A DNA stretch of 64,000 nt, taken from positions 310,001 through 374,000 of the forward strand of contig NZ_CADIJY010000004.1 in assembly GCF_902859735.1 (NCBI RefSeq), given 5' to 3'. Under the pieces are notes generated by a model. The model was not told where the DNA came from, made no database searches, and worked only from the letters and a program-made list of their open reading frames with translations. A program made the translations under genes and the position numbers. Positions 17,956 through 28,787 of this stretch are shown here, piece by piece (positions within the stretch are counted from its first letter, which is position 1; each line of letters opens with the position of its first letter). The stretch is from Achromobacter aegrifaciens (GTDB taxonomy: Bacteria; Pseudomonadota; Gammaproteobacteria; Burkholderiales; Burkholderiaceae_B).

Positions 17956-18817
17956 GCGCGTCTCCTTGTTCGTCGGCGGCGGGCTCGTCCGCCACCGTGT
18001 TGACCAGCGTCCCGATGCCGGGAATCTCGACTTCCAGCGTGTCGCCGGCGCTCATGAAGCGTGGCGGCTTGCGGCTGGAGCCCACGCCTTCGGGCGTGCC
18101 GGTAGCGATCACGTCGCCCGGCGACAGACGGGTGAAGCTGCTGATGTAGGCGATCAGCTCGGGGATGGGGAAGATCAGGTCGGACACCTGGCCGTGCTGC
18201 ATGACCTCGCCATTGAGGCGGGAAATGACTTCCAGGCCGGCCGGGTCGCCGATCTCGTCGGCGGTGACCAGGCAGGGACCCAGCGCGCCGCTGCGCTCGA
18301 AATTCTTGCCCGGCGTCACCTGCGCGTTGTGCTTCTGGAAATCGCGCACGGAGTTCTCGGCCATGCAGGTGTAGCCAGCCACATGAGCAAGGGCGTCCTT
18401 GGCGGCGATATGGCGGCCGCCTTTGCCGATCACCACGGCCAGTTCGGCCTCGTAATCGAAACGATCGGAGGCGCGCGGCTTCCATACCGCCTCGCCGTGG
18501 CCGACGAAGCTGTCCGCAAAGCGCGCGAACAGCGAGGGGTGCGCCGGCAGTTCACGTCCGGCCTCGGCCACATGGCGGCCGTAGTTCAGGCCCACGCAGA
18601 GAATCTTGCGCGGCGCCACGACCGGCGGCAGCAGGCGCAGCCCGGCCAAGGGCATACAGGGCTGGCCGGCCGTCTCCGCGGCGCGCGCAATCTGTTCCAC
18701 CCCTGCCTCCAGCGCCGCGACCATGTCGGGCCAGACCTGGGTCAACGCCACGACTTCGGCGCCGCGCACCACGCCCCAGGCGCTACGGCCTGCCTGAACG
18801 AAGCTGACGAGCTTCAT
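17948..18817 (-). CDS. FAH-family hydrolase (fumarylpyruvate/acylpyruvate hydrolase type)
   Basis: 289 residues with ATG 18815-18817 behind a good GGAGACAAC ribosome site. Fumarylacetoacetate hydrolase fold: ILCVGLNYGRHVAEAG, metal ligands DYE123AE125LAVVIGK, AENSVRDFQ, and the C-terminal LSPGDVIATGTPEGVG. Such enzymes cleave or decarboxylate ring-opened products, e.g. fumarylpyruvate or maleylpyruvate into pyruvate plus a dicarboxylate. It is the first gene of the catabolic operon, facing the GCATGC operators and the GntR regulator. No separate maleylpyruvate isomerase is seen in the window. Confidence 0.92.
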   Translation of the reverse strand: MKLVSFVQAGRSAWGVVRGAEVVALTQVWPDMVAALEAGVEQIARAAETAGQPCMPLAGLRLLPPVVAPRKILCVGLNYGRHVAEAGRELPAHPSLFARFADSFVGHGEAVWKPRASDRFDYEAELAVVIGKGGRHIAAKDALAHVAGYTCMAENSVRDFQKHNAQVTPGKNFERSGALGPCLVTADEIGDPAGLEVISRLNGEVMQHGQVSDLIFPIPELIAYISSFTRLSPGDVIATGTPEGVGSSRKPPRFMSAGDTLEVEIPGIGTLVNTVADEPAADEQGDAHV

Positions 18818-18844
18818 GTTGTCTCCTGTGCTTGCGGCGGCTTA

Positions 18845-18881
18845 TGGCATGCATTGACGGATTTCTTTGCATGCATTTGTC
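18845..18881. promoter_or_regulatory. Two GCATGCA half-conserved operator copies before the FAH gene
   Basis: GGCATGCATTGAC at about 18846-18858 and TTTGCATGCATTTGTC at 18866-18881 share the GCATGCAT core with the two perfect operators further right. They lie 30-60 bp before the FAH start codon, where a bound repressor would block the operon. Confidence 0.5.
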
Positions 18882-18916
18882 GCCTTAACCGCACTTGAAT
18901 CGCTGTTTTTCCGAAT

Positions 18917-18934
18917 TATTGCATGCAATTTTGA
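18917..18934. promoter_or_regulatory. Predicted GntR operator, copy 1
   Basis: TATTGCATGCAATTTTGA, with the perfect 12-bp palindrome ATTGCATGCAAT at 18918-18929, in the 217-bp divergent gap between the catabolic operon and the GntR gene. The same 18 bases recur exactly at 18969-18986, 52 bp away, close to an integral number of helical turns. Confidence 0.65.
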
Positions 18935-18968
18935 TAAATCGCAAGGTCATAAAGGTTTTTTTCTTGAC

Positions 18969-18986
18969 TATTGCATGCAATTTTGA
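18969..18986. promoter_or_regulatory. Predicted GntR operator, copy 2
   Basis: Second exact copy of TATTGCATGCAATTTTGA (palindrome at 18970-18981), 49 bp before the GntR start codon at 19035. Position suggests autoregulation as well as control of the divergent operon. Confidence 0.65.
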
Positions 18987-19034
18987 CGGTACACTGAAAG
19001 CCCTCACAGACCGGAACCAGCCCCCCTCCTCTCT

Positions 19035-19766
19035 ATGGCCGCACAAATCGATAAAGTCATTTCCGAACTCCGGGACATGGTGCTTTCGGGCGTCCTGCAA
19101 CCCGGAGAACGCGTGGTCGAGTTGCAGTTTTCAGCGCGCCTGGGCGTCTCGCGCACCCCGTTGCGCATTGCCCTGACCGAGCTGGAAAAAGAGGGCCTGC
19201 TGGAACGGCTGCCTTCGCGCGGTTTCCGGGTACGGGCGTTTACGGTGGATGAAATCGGCGACGCGGTGGACGTGCGCGGCGTGCTCGAGGGCATGGCCGC
19301 CCGCCTGCTGGCCGAGCGCGGCGCCTCGCAGGACGTGCTGGACCGCCTGTCGCAAGCGGTGGAAGAAGGACGCGCGCTGCTGGCGCCCGCCCGCCGCGAT
19401 CCCAATACCACGGTGGATGCGCGCGCCTGGGGCCAAATCAATCGGCGCTTTCACGAGATCCTGTGCGAAGCCGCGGGCAACCGCGCGCTCCTGTCGGCGC
19501 TGGAACACAACAACAAGACGCCCCTGGCCGGCCCGGCCGCGCTGACCCTGCCGTCCACGCCGTCGTTGCTTGAAACGCCCTTCGTGCTGCGCGCGCAGGC
19601 GGACCACGAAGACCTGCTGCGCGCCATCACGCGCCGCGAGGCCGTGCGCGCCGAAAACCTGATGCGCGAACACGCCTACCGCAGCCGCGAAAACAAGCGC
19701 GTGCTGCTGGAATCGCTGCGCGGCGCCCTGCCCGCGCAGCCTGGACTGTCGGACGTCAGCGCATAA
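19035..19766 (+). CDS. GntR family transcriptional regulator (FCD/FadR subgroup)
   Basis: 243 residues. N-terminal winged helix (about 5-75: VISELRDMVLSGVLQPGERVVELQFSARLGVSRTPLRIALTELEKEGLLERLPSRGFRV) and a C-terminal all-helical FCD ligand domain (DVRGVLEGMAARLLAERG, NRRFHEILCEAAGNRAL, ..DHEDLLRAITRREAVRAENLMREH). FCD domains usually bind a carboxylic acid. It lies divergent from the Rieske/FAH operon with the GCATGC palindromes between, so it probably represses that operon until substrate is present. thiM starts 15 bp after it. Confidence 0.93.
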   Translation: MAAQIDKVISELRDMVLSGVLQPGERVVELQFSARLGVSRTPLRIALTELEKEGLLERLPSRGFRVRAFTVDEIGDAVDVRGVLEGMAARLLAERGASQDVLDRLSQAVEEGRALLAPARRDPNTTVDARAWGQINRRFHEILCEAAGNRALLSALEHNNKTPLAGPAALTLPSTPSLLETPFVLRAQADHEDLLRAITRREAVRAENLMREHAYRSRENKRVLLESLRGALPAQPGLSDVSA

Positions 19767-19781
19767 ACAGGACCCTACGGC

Positions 19782-20600
19782 ATGCAATCCATTCGTGACC
19801 TTTCCACCCAGGCGCTGATCTCGCGCGACCTGCTCGCCGCCCTGCGCCGCGACGCGCCGCTGGTGCAGTGCCTGACTAATTTCGTTTCCATGAACACCGC
19901 GGCCAACGTGCTGCTGGCCATGGGCGCCTCGCCCGCCATGGTGCACGCGCAAGAAGAAGCGCCCGAGTTCGCGCGCGTCTGCGGCGCGGTCGTGATCAAC
20001 ATCGGCACCCTGTCCTCGCCCTGGCTGGACAGCATGCTGCTGACCGCCGCCTCGGCCAACGAAGCCGGCATACCTTGGGTGCTGGATCCGGTGGCGCACC
20101 ACGCCACCGCATTCCGCCGCGACGCTGTGCAGCGCCTGCTGGACTTGCGGCCCGCTATCATTCGCGGCAATGCCTCGGAGATCATCGCGCTGGCCGGCGG
20201 CCAAAGCGCCAGCAAGGGCGTGGACTCGCGCGACGCGGTCTCGCAGGCGGAGCAGTCCGCGCATGCCATCGCCGCCCGCCGCGGAACCGTTGTGGCAGTG
20301 ACGGGCGAGACCGACTACGTCACGGACGGCACGCGCGCCGTCCGCATCGTGGGCGGCTCGCCCTTGATGCCGCGCGTCACAGCCACCGGCTGCGCGCTGA
20401 CGGCGGTCGTAGGCGCCTGCGCCGCAGTATCCAGGAATGACCCGTTTTCCGCGGCAGTCGCCGCCCTGTCGTGCTTCGCCATCGCGGGGCGGCGCGCCGG
20501 CGCACAGGCGGAAGGACCCGGATCTTTCGCGTGGCGCTTCCTGGATGCGCTGGCGGCTTTGGATGCGGACGACCTCAGCGGCGAATCGCCGCTGCGCTAG
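19782..20600 (+). CDS. thiM: Hydroxyethylthiazole kinase
   Basis: 272 residues, the usual length. It phosphorylates 4-methyl-5-(2-hydroxyethyl)thiazole in thiamine salvage. Family motifs seen: PLVQCLTNFVSMNTAANVLLAMGASPAMVHAQEE, LDPVAHHATAFR, IRGNASEI, VAVTGETDYVTDG and the anion-hole ATGCALTAVVGA with the catalytic Cys. It is 15 bp behind the GntR gene and may be cotranscribed with it, although no metabolic link is evident. thiD and thiE are not in the window and no thiamine riboswitch was recognised. Confidence 0.92.
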   Translation: MQSIRDLSTQALISRDLLAALRRDAPLVQCLTNFVSMNTAANVLLAMGASPAMVHAQEEAPEFARVCGAVVINIGTLSSPWLDSMLLTAASANEAGIPWVLDPVAHHATAFRRDAVQRLLDLRPAIIRGNASEIIALAGGQSASKGVDSRDAVSQAEQSAHAIAARRGTVVAVTGETDYVTDGTRAVRIVGGSPLMPRVTATGCALTAVVGACAAVSRNDPFSAAVAALSCFAIAGRRAGAQAEGPGSFAWRFLDALAALDADDLSGESPLR

Positions 20601-20686
20601 GCGGGACACCGCGGCATCCGCTCATGTCACGGGCGGGTCACACACTGTCCCCAGAATTTCTTTCCTTCAAACCCGGAGGAAAGACG

Positions 20687-22797
<2,111 letters not shown>

Positions 22798-22801
<4 letters not shown>

Positions 22802-23562
22802 GGCTGGCGGTAGTAGACGCAGATGCGCCGGCCGCCGATCTCGTGCACCTCGATCGGCAGCTCGTAAAGTTCGCTCAGGACTTCCGGCCGGACCAGTTCG
22901 GCCGGAGTCCCCTGATGCGCGATGCGCCCTGCCCGCATCGCCACGATGCGGTCCGCGTATGTGGACGCGAAGTTGATGTCGTGCAGCACCAGCACCACCG
23001 TCTTGCCCAGCTCGTCCGCCGCGCGCCGCAAGGTGCCCATCATGGCGACGGCGTGCTTCATGTCCAGGCTGTTCAGGGGTTCGTCCAGCAGGACGTAGCG
23101 CGTGTCCTGGCACAGCACCATCGCCACGAAGGCGCGCTGGCGCTGCCCGCCCGACATCTCGTCCAGGTAGCGGTCGGCCAGCGGCTCCAGGTTCAGGTAG
23201 GCGATGGCGCGGTCGATGTGGGCCTTGTCGTCCAGCGTCAGGCGGCCGCCCGTGTGCGGATAGCGGCCGAACGCGACCAGGTCCCTCGCCGTCAGCCGCA
23301 ACGGCAAGTGATTATCCTGCCGCAGGATGGCGAGGCGGCGGGCCAGTTCGCGGCTGTCGGCCCGGGTCACGTCCAGCCCCTCGACCAGCACGCGGCCCGC
23401 CGACATCGGCAGCAGCCGGCTGACCATGGACAGCAGCGTGGACTTGCCCGCGCCATTGGGACCGATGATGGCCGTCACGCCCCCCGCGGGCAGCGACAGG
23501 CTGACGTCGTCGACCACCACGCTGTCGCCGTACTGCTTGCTGACTTGCTGGATCTCTATCAT
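22798..23562 (-). CDS. Siderophore ABC importer ATPase (FecE/FepC type)
   Basis: 254 residues. Walker A GPNGAGKST, signature MSGGQRQRAFVAMVL, Walker B YVLLDEPLNSLD and switch LHDINFA. The group is iron-siderophore ATPases of the YclP/ViuC kind. Translationally coupled to the permease upstream (start at 23562, permease stop at 23559). It powers uptake through the two FecCD permeases and is the last gene of the operon. Confidence 0.92.
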
Positions 23563-24545
23563 CGGCGCCCCCTGCGCAGGATCAGGACGAGGAACATCAG
23601 CCCGCCCAGGAATTCGATCACCACGCTGACGGTGGTATTCAGGCCCAGCACGCGTTCAAGCAGCGTCTGGCCGCCCACCAGGAAGATCACGCTCAGCAGC
23701 ACGGCCGCTGGAACCGTGTGGCGGTGCCGGTCGGACCCCATGGCCTGATAGGCCAGGTTGCTGACCAGCAGGCCGAAGAATGTCACCGGCCCCACCAGCG
23801 CGGTGGACACCGACACCAGCACCGCGATGGCGGCCAGCGTCAGCATCAGCGTGCGGCGATAGTCCACGCCCAGGTTCACCGCAATGTCGCGGCCCAGCGC
23901 CAGCACGTCGTAGCGACGCCGCATGCGCCACACCAGCAGCGACGCCGCGCACACCGCGGCCAGCGCGATCGGCAACAGGCCCACACGCACGGTATTGAAG
24001 CTGGCGAACATGCGGTCCTGCAACACCAGGAATTCATTGGGGTCGATCAGCCGCACCACGAAGTTGGACAGGCTGCGAAACAACAGGCCGAAGATGATGC
24101 CCACCAGCATCATCAGGTGCAGGCTGCGCACCGCGTCCGAAAACAGCCAGCGGAACAGCAGGCAGGCGAACGCCGTCATGGCGCCGACCTCCAGCAGGAA
24201 GGCGGCCACCGGATGGCTGGCGGCCGTGGCCGCCTGGCCGAAGCCGAACACCACCACGGCCTGTATCAGCAGGTACAGGGCGTCAAAGCCCATGATGGCC
24301 GGCGTCAGGATGCGGTTGTGGGTGATCGTCTGGAACAGCACCGACGACACCGCCACGGCATAGGCCACCAGCAGCATCGCCGCCAGCTTGGCGCCGCGGA
24401 ACGGAATCACGAAGGACCACTGGCCATTGGCGCCCAGCGTCATGAAGGCGATGGCGCAGATCAGCGCAAGAGCGCCCAGCAGCCACAGACGCCAGGTTTG
24501 CGGCGCACGGACCGGCGCCGGCGCGGAGATGGCGAGTTCAGCCAA
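23559..24545 (-). CDS. Siderophore ABC importer permease 2 (FecCD family)
   Basis: 328 residues, around nine membrane helices. FecCD motifs include LGRDIAVNLGVDYRRTLMLTLAAIAVLVSVSTALVGPVTFFGLLVSNLAYQAMG. It overlaps the start of the ATPase and, at its own start, the end of permease 1 (24538-24545), so the four transport genes form one unit. Pairs with permease 1 in the membrane. Confidence 0.92.
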   Translation of the reverse strand: MAELAISAPAPVRAPQTWRLWLLGALALICAIAFMTLGANGQWSFVIPFRGAKLAAMLLVAYAVAVSSVLFQTITHNRILTPAIMGFDALYLLIQAVVVFGFGQAATAASHPVAAFLLEVGAMTAFACLLFRWLFSDAVRSLHLMMLVGIIFGLLFRSLSNFVVRLIDPNEFLVLQDRMFASFNTVRVGLLPIALAAVCAASLLVWRMRRRYDVLALGRDIAVNLGVDYRRTLMLTLAAIAVLVSVSTALVGPVTFFGLLVSNLAYQAMGSDRHRHTVPAAVLLSVIFLVGGQTLLERVLGLNTTVSVVIEFLGGLMFLVLILRRGRR

Positions 24546-25530
24546 GCCGGTTCCTCCGCGTGCGCAACAGCCACAGGAACAGGATGCTGCCCAGCACGCC
24601 GACCACCGTGCCGATGGGAATCTCGTAGGGATGGATCACCAGCCTGCCGATGACGTCGCAGGCCAGCACGAACACGCCGCCCAGCACCGCCACCCAGGGA
24701 ATGGAGCGACGCATGTTGTCGCCCAGCACCAGGCTGACGGCGTTGGGCACGATCAGGCCCAGAAAGGGTATGCCGCCCGCCGTCACCACCACCACGGCCG
24801 AAATCGCCGACACGATCAGCAGTCCGGCCAGCGTCAGCCGCGCATGGTTCAAGCCCAGGTTGGCGGCGAACTCGCGGCCCATGCCGGCCACGGTGTAGCG
24901 ATCGGCCGCCGCGTAAGCCGCGCAGGCCAGGCCGAAGCCTATCCATAGCAGTTCATAACGTCCCCGCAGCACGCCGGAAAAATCGCCCGTGGTCCAGGCG
25001 TGCAGCGACTGCAGCAGGTCGTAGCGGTAGGCGACGAAGGTGGTGGCGGCGTGGATCACCCCGCCCAGGATCAGGCCGATCAGCGGCACGATGAAGGGCG
25101 TGCGCAGCGGTACGCGCTTGAGCAGCGCCAGGAACAGCAGGGTGCCCGCCAGCGCAAAGCCCGTGGCCGTCAGCATCTTGCCGATCACGGGCGTATCCGG
25201 CGCCAGCAGCGTGACCACGAGTATGCCCAGTGTGGCGGACTCCACGGTGCCGGCCGTGGTGGGTTCGACGTAGCGGTTGCGCACCAGCATCTGCATGATG
25301 AGCCCCGCCACCGCCAGCGACATGCCGGCCAGCAGCAAGGCCAGCGTGCGGGGAATGCGGCTGACCATCAGCAGGCGCCAGGCGCGCTCGGCCTCGTCGC
25401 CATTGCCCCACAGCGCGGACAGGCTGAGCTGCCCCGCGCCCAGGCTGACGCTGGCCGCGCACAGGGCCAGCAGCAAGCCCACTGCCGCCGCCAGCCCGCC
25501 CCAACCGCCTATCGACTGCCGCCAACTCAC
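24538..25530 (-). CDS. Siderophore ABC importer permease 1 (FecCD family)
   Basis: 330 residues with FecCD signatures: RIPRTLALLLAGMSLAVAGLIMQMLVRNRYVEPTTAGTVESATLG, GREFAANLGLNHARLTLAGLLIVSAISAVVVVTAGGIPFLGLIVPN and PYEIPIGTVVGVLGSILFLWLL. It lies 33 bp after the binding-protein stop. Confidence 0.92.
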   Translation of the reverse strand: MSWRQSIGGWGGLAAAVGLLLALCAASVSLGAGQLSLSALWGNGDEAERAWRLLMVSRIPRTLALLLAGMSLAVAGLIMQMLVRNRYVEPTTAGTVESATLGILVVTLLAPDTPVIGKMLTATGFALAGTLLFLALLKRVPLRTPFIVPLIGLILGGVIHAATTFVAYRYDLLQSLHAWTTGDFSGVLRGRYELLWIGFGLACAAYAAADRYTVAGMGREFAANLGLNHARLTLAGLLIVSAISAVVVVTAGGIPFLGLIVPNAVSLVLGDNMRRSIPWVAVLGGVFVLACDVIGRLVIHPYEIPIGTVVGVLGSILFLWLLRTRRNRLG

Positions 25531-25563
25531 CCGCGATTACTCCCGCCGCTCACGCATCAGGCT

Positions 25564-26514
25564 TTACTTGCCCGCGGCCAGCGCGGCCGCGATCTCGTCC
25601 ACGTTCTGCTGCATGGCGGTCAGGCCCGCGCTGCCCAGCAGGTACCAGTTGTAGCCGTTCAGGTAAACCACGCGCTTGTTCTTCCAGGCCTTAGTCGGAC
25701 GCACCAGCTCGTTGTCCAGCATGCGCTGGGCCGACACGCCTTCACGGCCGATGGCGGCGTCGCGGTCGATCACGAACAGCCAGTCGGGGTCGGTCTGGGC
25801 GATGAACTCGAACGAGATCGCCTGGCCGTGGTTCGACACGCTCAGCCCCGTCGTCGCCGGCTTGATGCCGAAGGCGTCGTGGATCACGCCGAAGCGCGAA
25901 CCCGGACCGTAGGCGCTCATCTTGCCGCCAGTGGTCAGCACGATCAGCGCGGTGCCGGCGTTGGCCGCCTTGCCGTTCAGGTCCGCGATCGAAGCGCGCA
26001 GGGCGTCGAGCTTGGTCTTGGCGACATCCTGCTTGCCGTAGATGGCGGCCAGCGTTTCGGTGTTGCGCGTCACGCTGCCGACCAGGTCCTTCGCGTTGAC
26101 CGTCAGGTCCACGGTGGGCGCCAGCTTGGCGAGCTCGTCGTACTTGGGCGCGGAGCGGCCCGCGACGAAGATGAGTTGCGGCGCGGCGGCGTGGATCACC
26201 TCGTAGTTGGGCTCGAACATCGATCCCACCTTCAGGTAGCGCTGATCGGCATACTGGCTGAGCTGCGGCGGCCACTTGGCCACCGTCGGCACGCCCGCCA
26301 CGTTTACGTCCAGCGCATGCAGGGTGTCCAGCACGGCCAGGTCCATCACCACTGTCTTCGCCGGGTTGGCCGGCACGGCGGTTTCGCCGCGCGCGTGCTT
26401 CACCGGCACCGTCGCCTGCGCGGCGCATACCGCCGTGGCGGCGCCCAGGACCAGCGCGGCCCCGGCCTGCATCGCCCAACGCCGGACGCGGCCTGCCTGC
26501 ATTTGCTTCTTCAT
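25564..26514 (-). CDS. Siderophore-binding periplasmic protein
   Basis: 316 residues with an N-terminal signal (AMQAGAALVLGAATAVCAAQA). Class III periplasmic binding protein: VVMDLAVLDTLHALDVNVAGVP, AAPQLIFVAGRSAPKYDELAKLAPTVDL, and the central helix region AIYGKQDVAKTKLDALRASI. Closest in style to the YclQ/FatB/petrobactin group that binds catecholate siderophores. Same strand and close to a TonB receptor upstream and FecCD permeases downstream, so it should carry the ferri-siderophore between them. Confidence 0.9.
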   Translation of the reverse strand: MKKQMQAGRVRRWAMQAGAALVLGAATAVCAAQATVPVKHARGETAVPANPAKTVVMDLAVLDTLHALDVNVAGVPTVAKWPPQLSQYADQRYLKVGSMFEPNYEVIHAAAPQLIFVAGRSAPKYDELAKLAPTVDLTVNAKDLVGSVTRNTETLAAIYGKQDVAKTKLDALRASIADLNGKAANAGTALIVLTTGGKMSAYGPGSRFGVIHDAFGIKPATTGLSVSNHGQAISFEFIAQTDPDWLFVIDRDAAIGREGVSAQRMLDNELVRPTKAWKNKRVVYLNGYNWYLLGSAGLTAMQQNVDEIAAALAAGK

Positions 26515-26556
26515 GCGTACCTCTTCATGTTGCGGGCGCCAGGCGCCCTTTCAAAC

Positions 26557-28575
26557 TCAGAACTTGACGCCCACGCCCAGCCAGTAGCGGCGGCCGTCCT
26601 CGACGTAACCGTAGTCGTCGTACGTGACCTGCTTGTCGAACAGGTTGTAGATGCCGGCGTACACCGCCACCGTCTTGTTCACCTGGTACGAACCGCCCAG
26701 GTCCACGAACGTGTAGGAAGGCGCGACCACCGACGAGGACGAGGGGCCGGTGATGGGCTGGCTTTCCTTGCCGCGGTAGTTCAGGCGCGCCCATGCCTGC
26801 AGCGCATCCGAGGCCTGCCAGTTCACCGTGGTGGTGAACAGGTGCTTGGGCAGTTGGTTCAGCGGCTGGCCCTTGTACTGGCCCGACTTCTGCTCCGACT
26901 TGGTGAAGGTGTAGCTGCTGGTCAGGGACCAGTCGCGCGACAGCGGCAGCTTCAGGTTGGCTTCCACGCCGCGCGAATTGGCCTTGTCCACGTTCATGTA
27001 GGTGGTCGGGTCCGAACCGAACTGGTTCGGGCCGTCCGTGCACTGGGTCGCCGGGCAAGCCACGCGGGTGATCTTGTCCTTGAAGTCGTTGTTGAAGATC
27101 GTCAGGCCGGCGTTGAAGCCTTCGCCGTCGTCATACAGGATGCCGATTTCCTCGGTCACCGACTTCTCGGGCGTCAGGTCCGGGTTGCCGTACATATTGC
27201 CGCCGCGGCTGACCTGGCCCCAGCCCGCCACCGTCTGGCGCAGGTCGGGCGCGCGGAAACCGGTGGACACGCCGCCCTTCAGGGTCCAGCGGTCGGCCAT
27301 GTGCCAGACGCCGTACAGGCGCGGGCTGAAGTGCGTGCCGAAGTTCTCGTCTTCGTCCATGCGCAGGCCGGTGGTGACGGCGAAGGTCTCGGTCAGGCGC
27401 CATTCGTCTTCGGCGAACAAGGCCCACTGGTAGCGGTCCACCTTGCTGGGGCCGTTGGCCAGCTGGTTGCCGGTCTGGTCGTTCAGGCGCTGGCTCAGGT
27501 AGCTGCCGCCCAGGGTCAGCATGTGCGAACCCAGGGGCAAGGTCCAGCTCGTCTGGATGTCCAGGTTCTTGATCTTCATCTGGCGCGAGCGGTTGTCGAA
27601 CTCTTCCTGCTGCACATAGCTGTCCGACACGCCCCAGCCCCAGCGTCCGGTATGCGACAGCGCCCACTTGTTGCTGCGGTAGTCGGTATCGGACGAGGCC
27701 GGGCAACCATTGCGCCCGCAAGCCTGGCCGGGCGGCAGCGGCTCGACCGTCTTGCCCAGCGTTTCGTGCAGCTTCTGGCGCATGGTGGTCGCTTCCAGCA
27801 CGATGTCGTGGTCGCGGTTGGGCGTCAGCGCCAGCTTGGCCGTGACGCTTTCCGAGTTGCGTTTGCGGAAGCCGTCGACGATGTCGTCTTCGTCGCGCTG
27901 CGTGGCCTGGCCGTAGATCTGCAGGCCCAGCAGGTCCGTCTTGATCGGGCCGGACAGGTAGAAGTTGCCCTGGTAGATGTCGCCCGACTTGTTGCTTTCC
28001 TGGATGGTGGTGTCCAGGCGGATCTCGCCGCCCCACTCAGAAGGCACCTTGCGCGTGATGATGTTGATCACCCCGCCCATGGCGTCCGAGCCGTACAGCG
28101 AGGACATGGGGCCGCGCACCACCTCGATGCGCTCGATGGCGGAAAGCGGCGGGGTCCAGCCGCCTTCGACGCCCGTGGAGTCCGAGTTGGTGCGGGTCTC
28201 GCGCGAGTTCTGGCGCTTGCCGTCGATCAGTATCAGCGTGTACTTGGGGCCCATGCCACGCAGGCTGATGTCCTGGCGATCGCCGCCGCCGGTGACGATC
28301 ACGCCTGGCACGTCCACCAGCGCGTCGTTGATGTCGCGGTAGAACTTCTTGTCCAGGTCCTCGCGGGTGATCACGCTGATCGATGCCGGCGCATCCTGGA
28401 TCTGCTGTTCATAACCCGAGGCCGTCACCACCACGGTATCCAGCGTCTTTGCGGTGTCGGCGCTCTGCGCCCACGCGGGCTGCGCCACGCCGAAACCCGC
28501 CGCGCACAGGGCTGCCGCCAACTGCGTGCGCGAACCCGGACCGCGCCGGCCGGCGACCAATTCTTTGCTGCTCAT
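26557..28575 (-). CDS. TonB-dependent siderophore receptor (catecholate, CirA/FepA type)
   Basis: 672 residues from ATG 28573-28575. Signal peptide ending QPAWAQ, TonB box region DTVVVTAS, plug domain about 40-160 (ISVITREDLDKKFYRDINDALVDVPGV, DISLRGMGPKYTLILIDGKRQNSRETR, IERIEVVRGPMSSLYGSDAMGGVINIITRK) and a 22-strand barrel ending in GVGVKF with the terminal Phe. An extracellular loop carries two Cys pairs (CGRNGC, CPATQC). It imports a ferric siderophore across the outer membrane. A Fur-like box lies upstream, and a two-component system is divergent from it. Confidence 0.93.
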   Translation of the reverse strand: MSSKELVAGRRGPGSRTQLAAALCAAGFGVAQPAWAQSADTAKTLDTVVVTASGYEQQIQDAPASISVITREDLDKKFYRDINDALVDVPGVIVTGGGDRQDISLRGMGPKYTLILIDGKRQNSRETRTNSDSTGVEGGWTPPLSAIERIEVVRGPMSSLYGSDAMGGVINIITRKVPSEWGGEIRLDTTIQESNKSGDIYQGNFYLSGPIKTDLLGLQIYGQATQRDEDDIVDGFRKRNSESVTAKLALTPNRDHDIVLEATTMRQKLHETLGKTVEPLPPGQACGRNGCPASSDTDYRSNKWALSHTGRWGWGVSDSYVQQEEFDNRSRQMKIKNLDIQTSWTLPLGSHMLTLGGSYLSQRLNDQTGNQLANGPSKVDRYQWALFAEDEWRLTETFAVTTGLRMDEDENFGTHFSPRLYGVWHMADRWTLKGGVSTGFRAPDLRQTVAGWGQVSRGGNMYGNPDLTPEKSVTEEIGILYDDGEGFNAGLTIFNNDFKDKITRVACPATQCTDGPNQFGSDPTTYMNVDKANSRGVEANLKLPLSRDWSLTSSYTFTKSEQKSGQYKGQPLNQLPKHLFTTTVNWQASDALQAWARLNYRGKESQPITGPSSSSVVAPSYTFVDLGGSYQVNKTVAVYAGIYNLFDKQVTYDDYGYVEDGRRYWLGVGVKF

Positions 28576-28644
28576 GATTCCAGTTTCTCCCGTCCCAGGC
28601 CCGCGCCCCACCCCGCGTGCGGCGTCCGTCCTGCCCCGTATTTA

Positions 28645-28667
28645 TTAATGAAAACCATTCTCATATT
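28645..28667. promoter_or_regulatory. Fur-box-like site upstream of the siderophore receptor
   Basis: The core at 28649-28663, TGAAAA-CCA-TTCTCA, is an inverted repeat matching five of six positions per arm of the Fur pattern TGAtAAnnnTTaTCA. It lies in an AT-rich patch 70-90 bp before the receptor start, in the 212-bp divergent gap shared with the response regulator. Iron repression of the receptor is therefore expected. Confidence 0.7.
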
Positions 28668-28787
28668 AGAATTGGACCTGCCGGGAGCCAGCAACACGCT
28701 TTCCGCAACTTTTATCTTCTTTGAACTTCTTGACACTCCGGCCCGCGGCCATAAGCCAAACTGCCGGATGCAGAACCGACGACACGC

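Noticed and set aside
18964-18995. TTGACT...TACACT as the GntR promoter
   Set aside because: The spacer would be 20 bp, longer than sigma-70 promoters tolerate well; not listed as a promoter.
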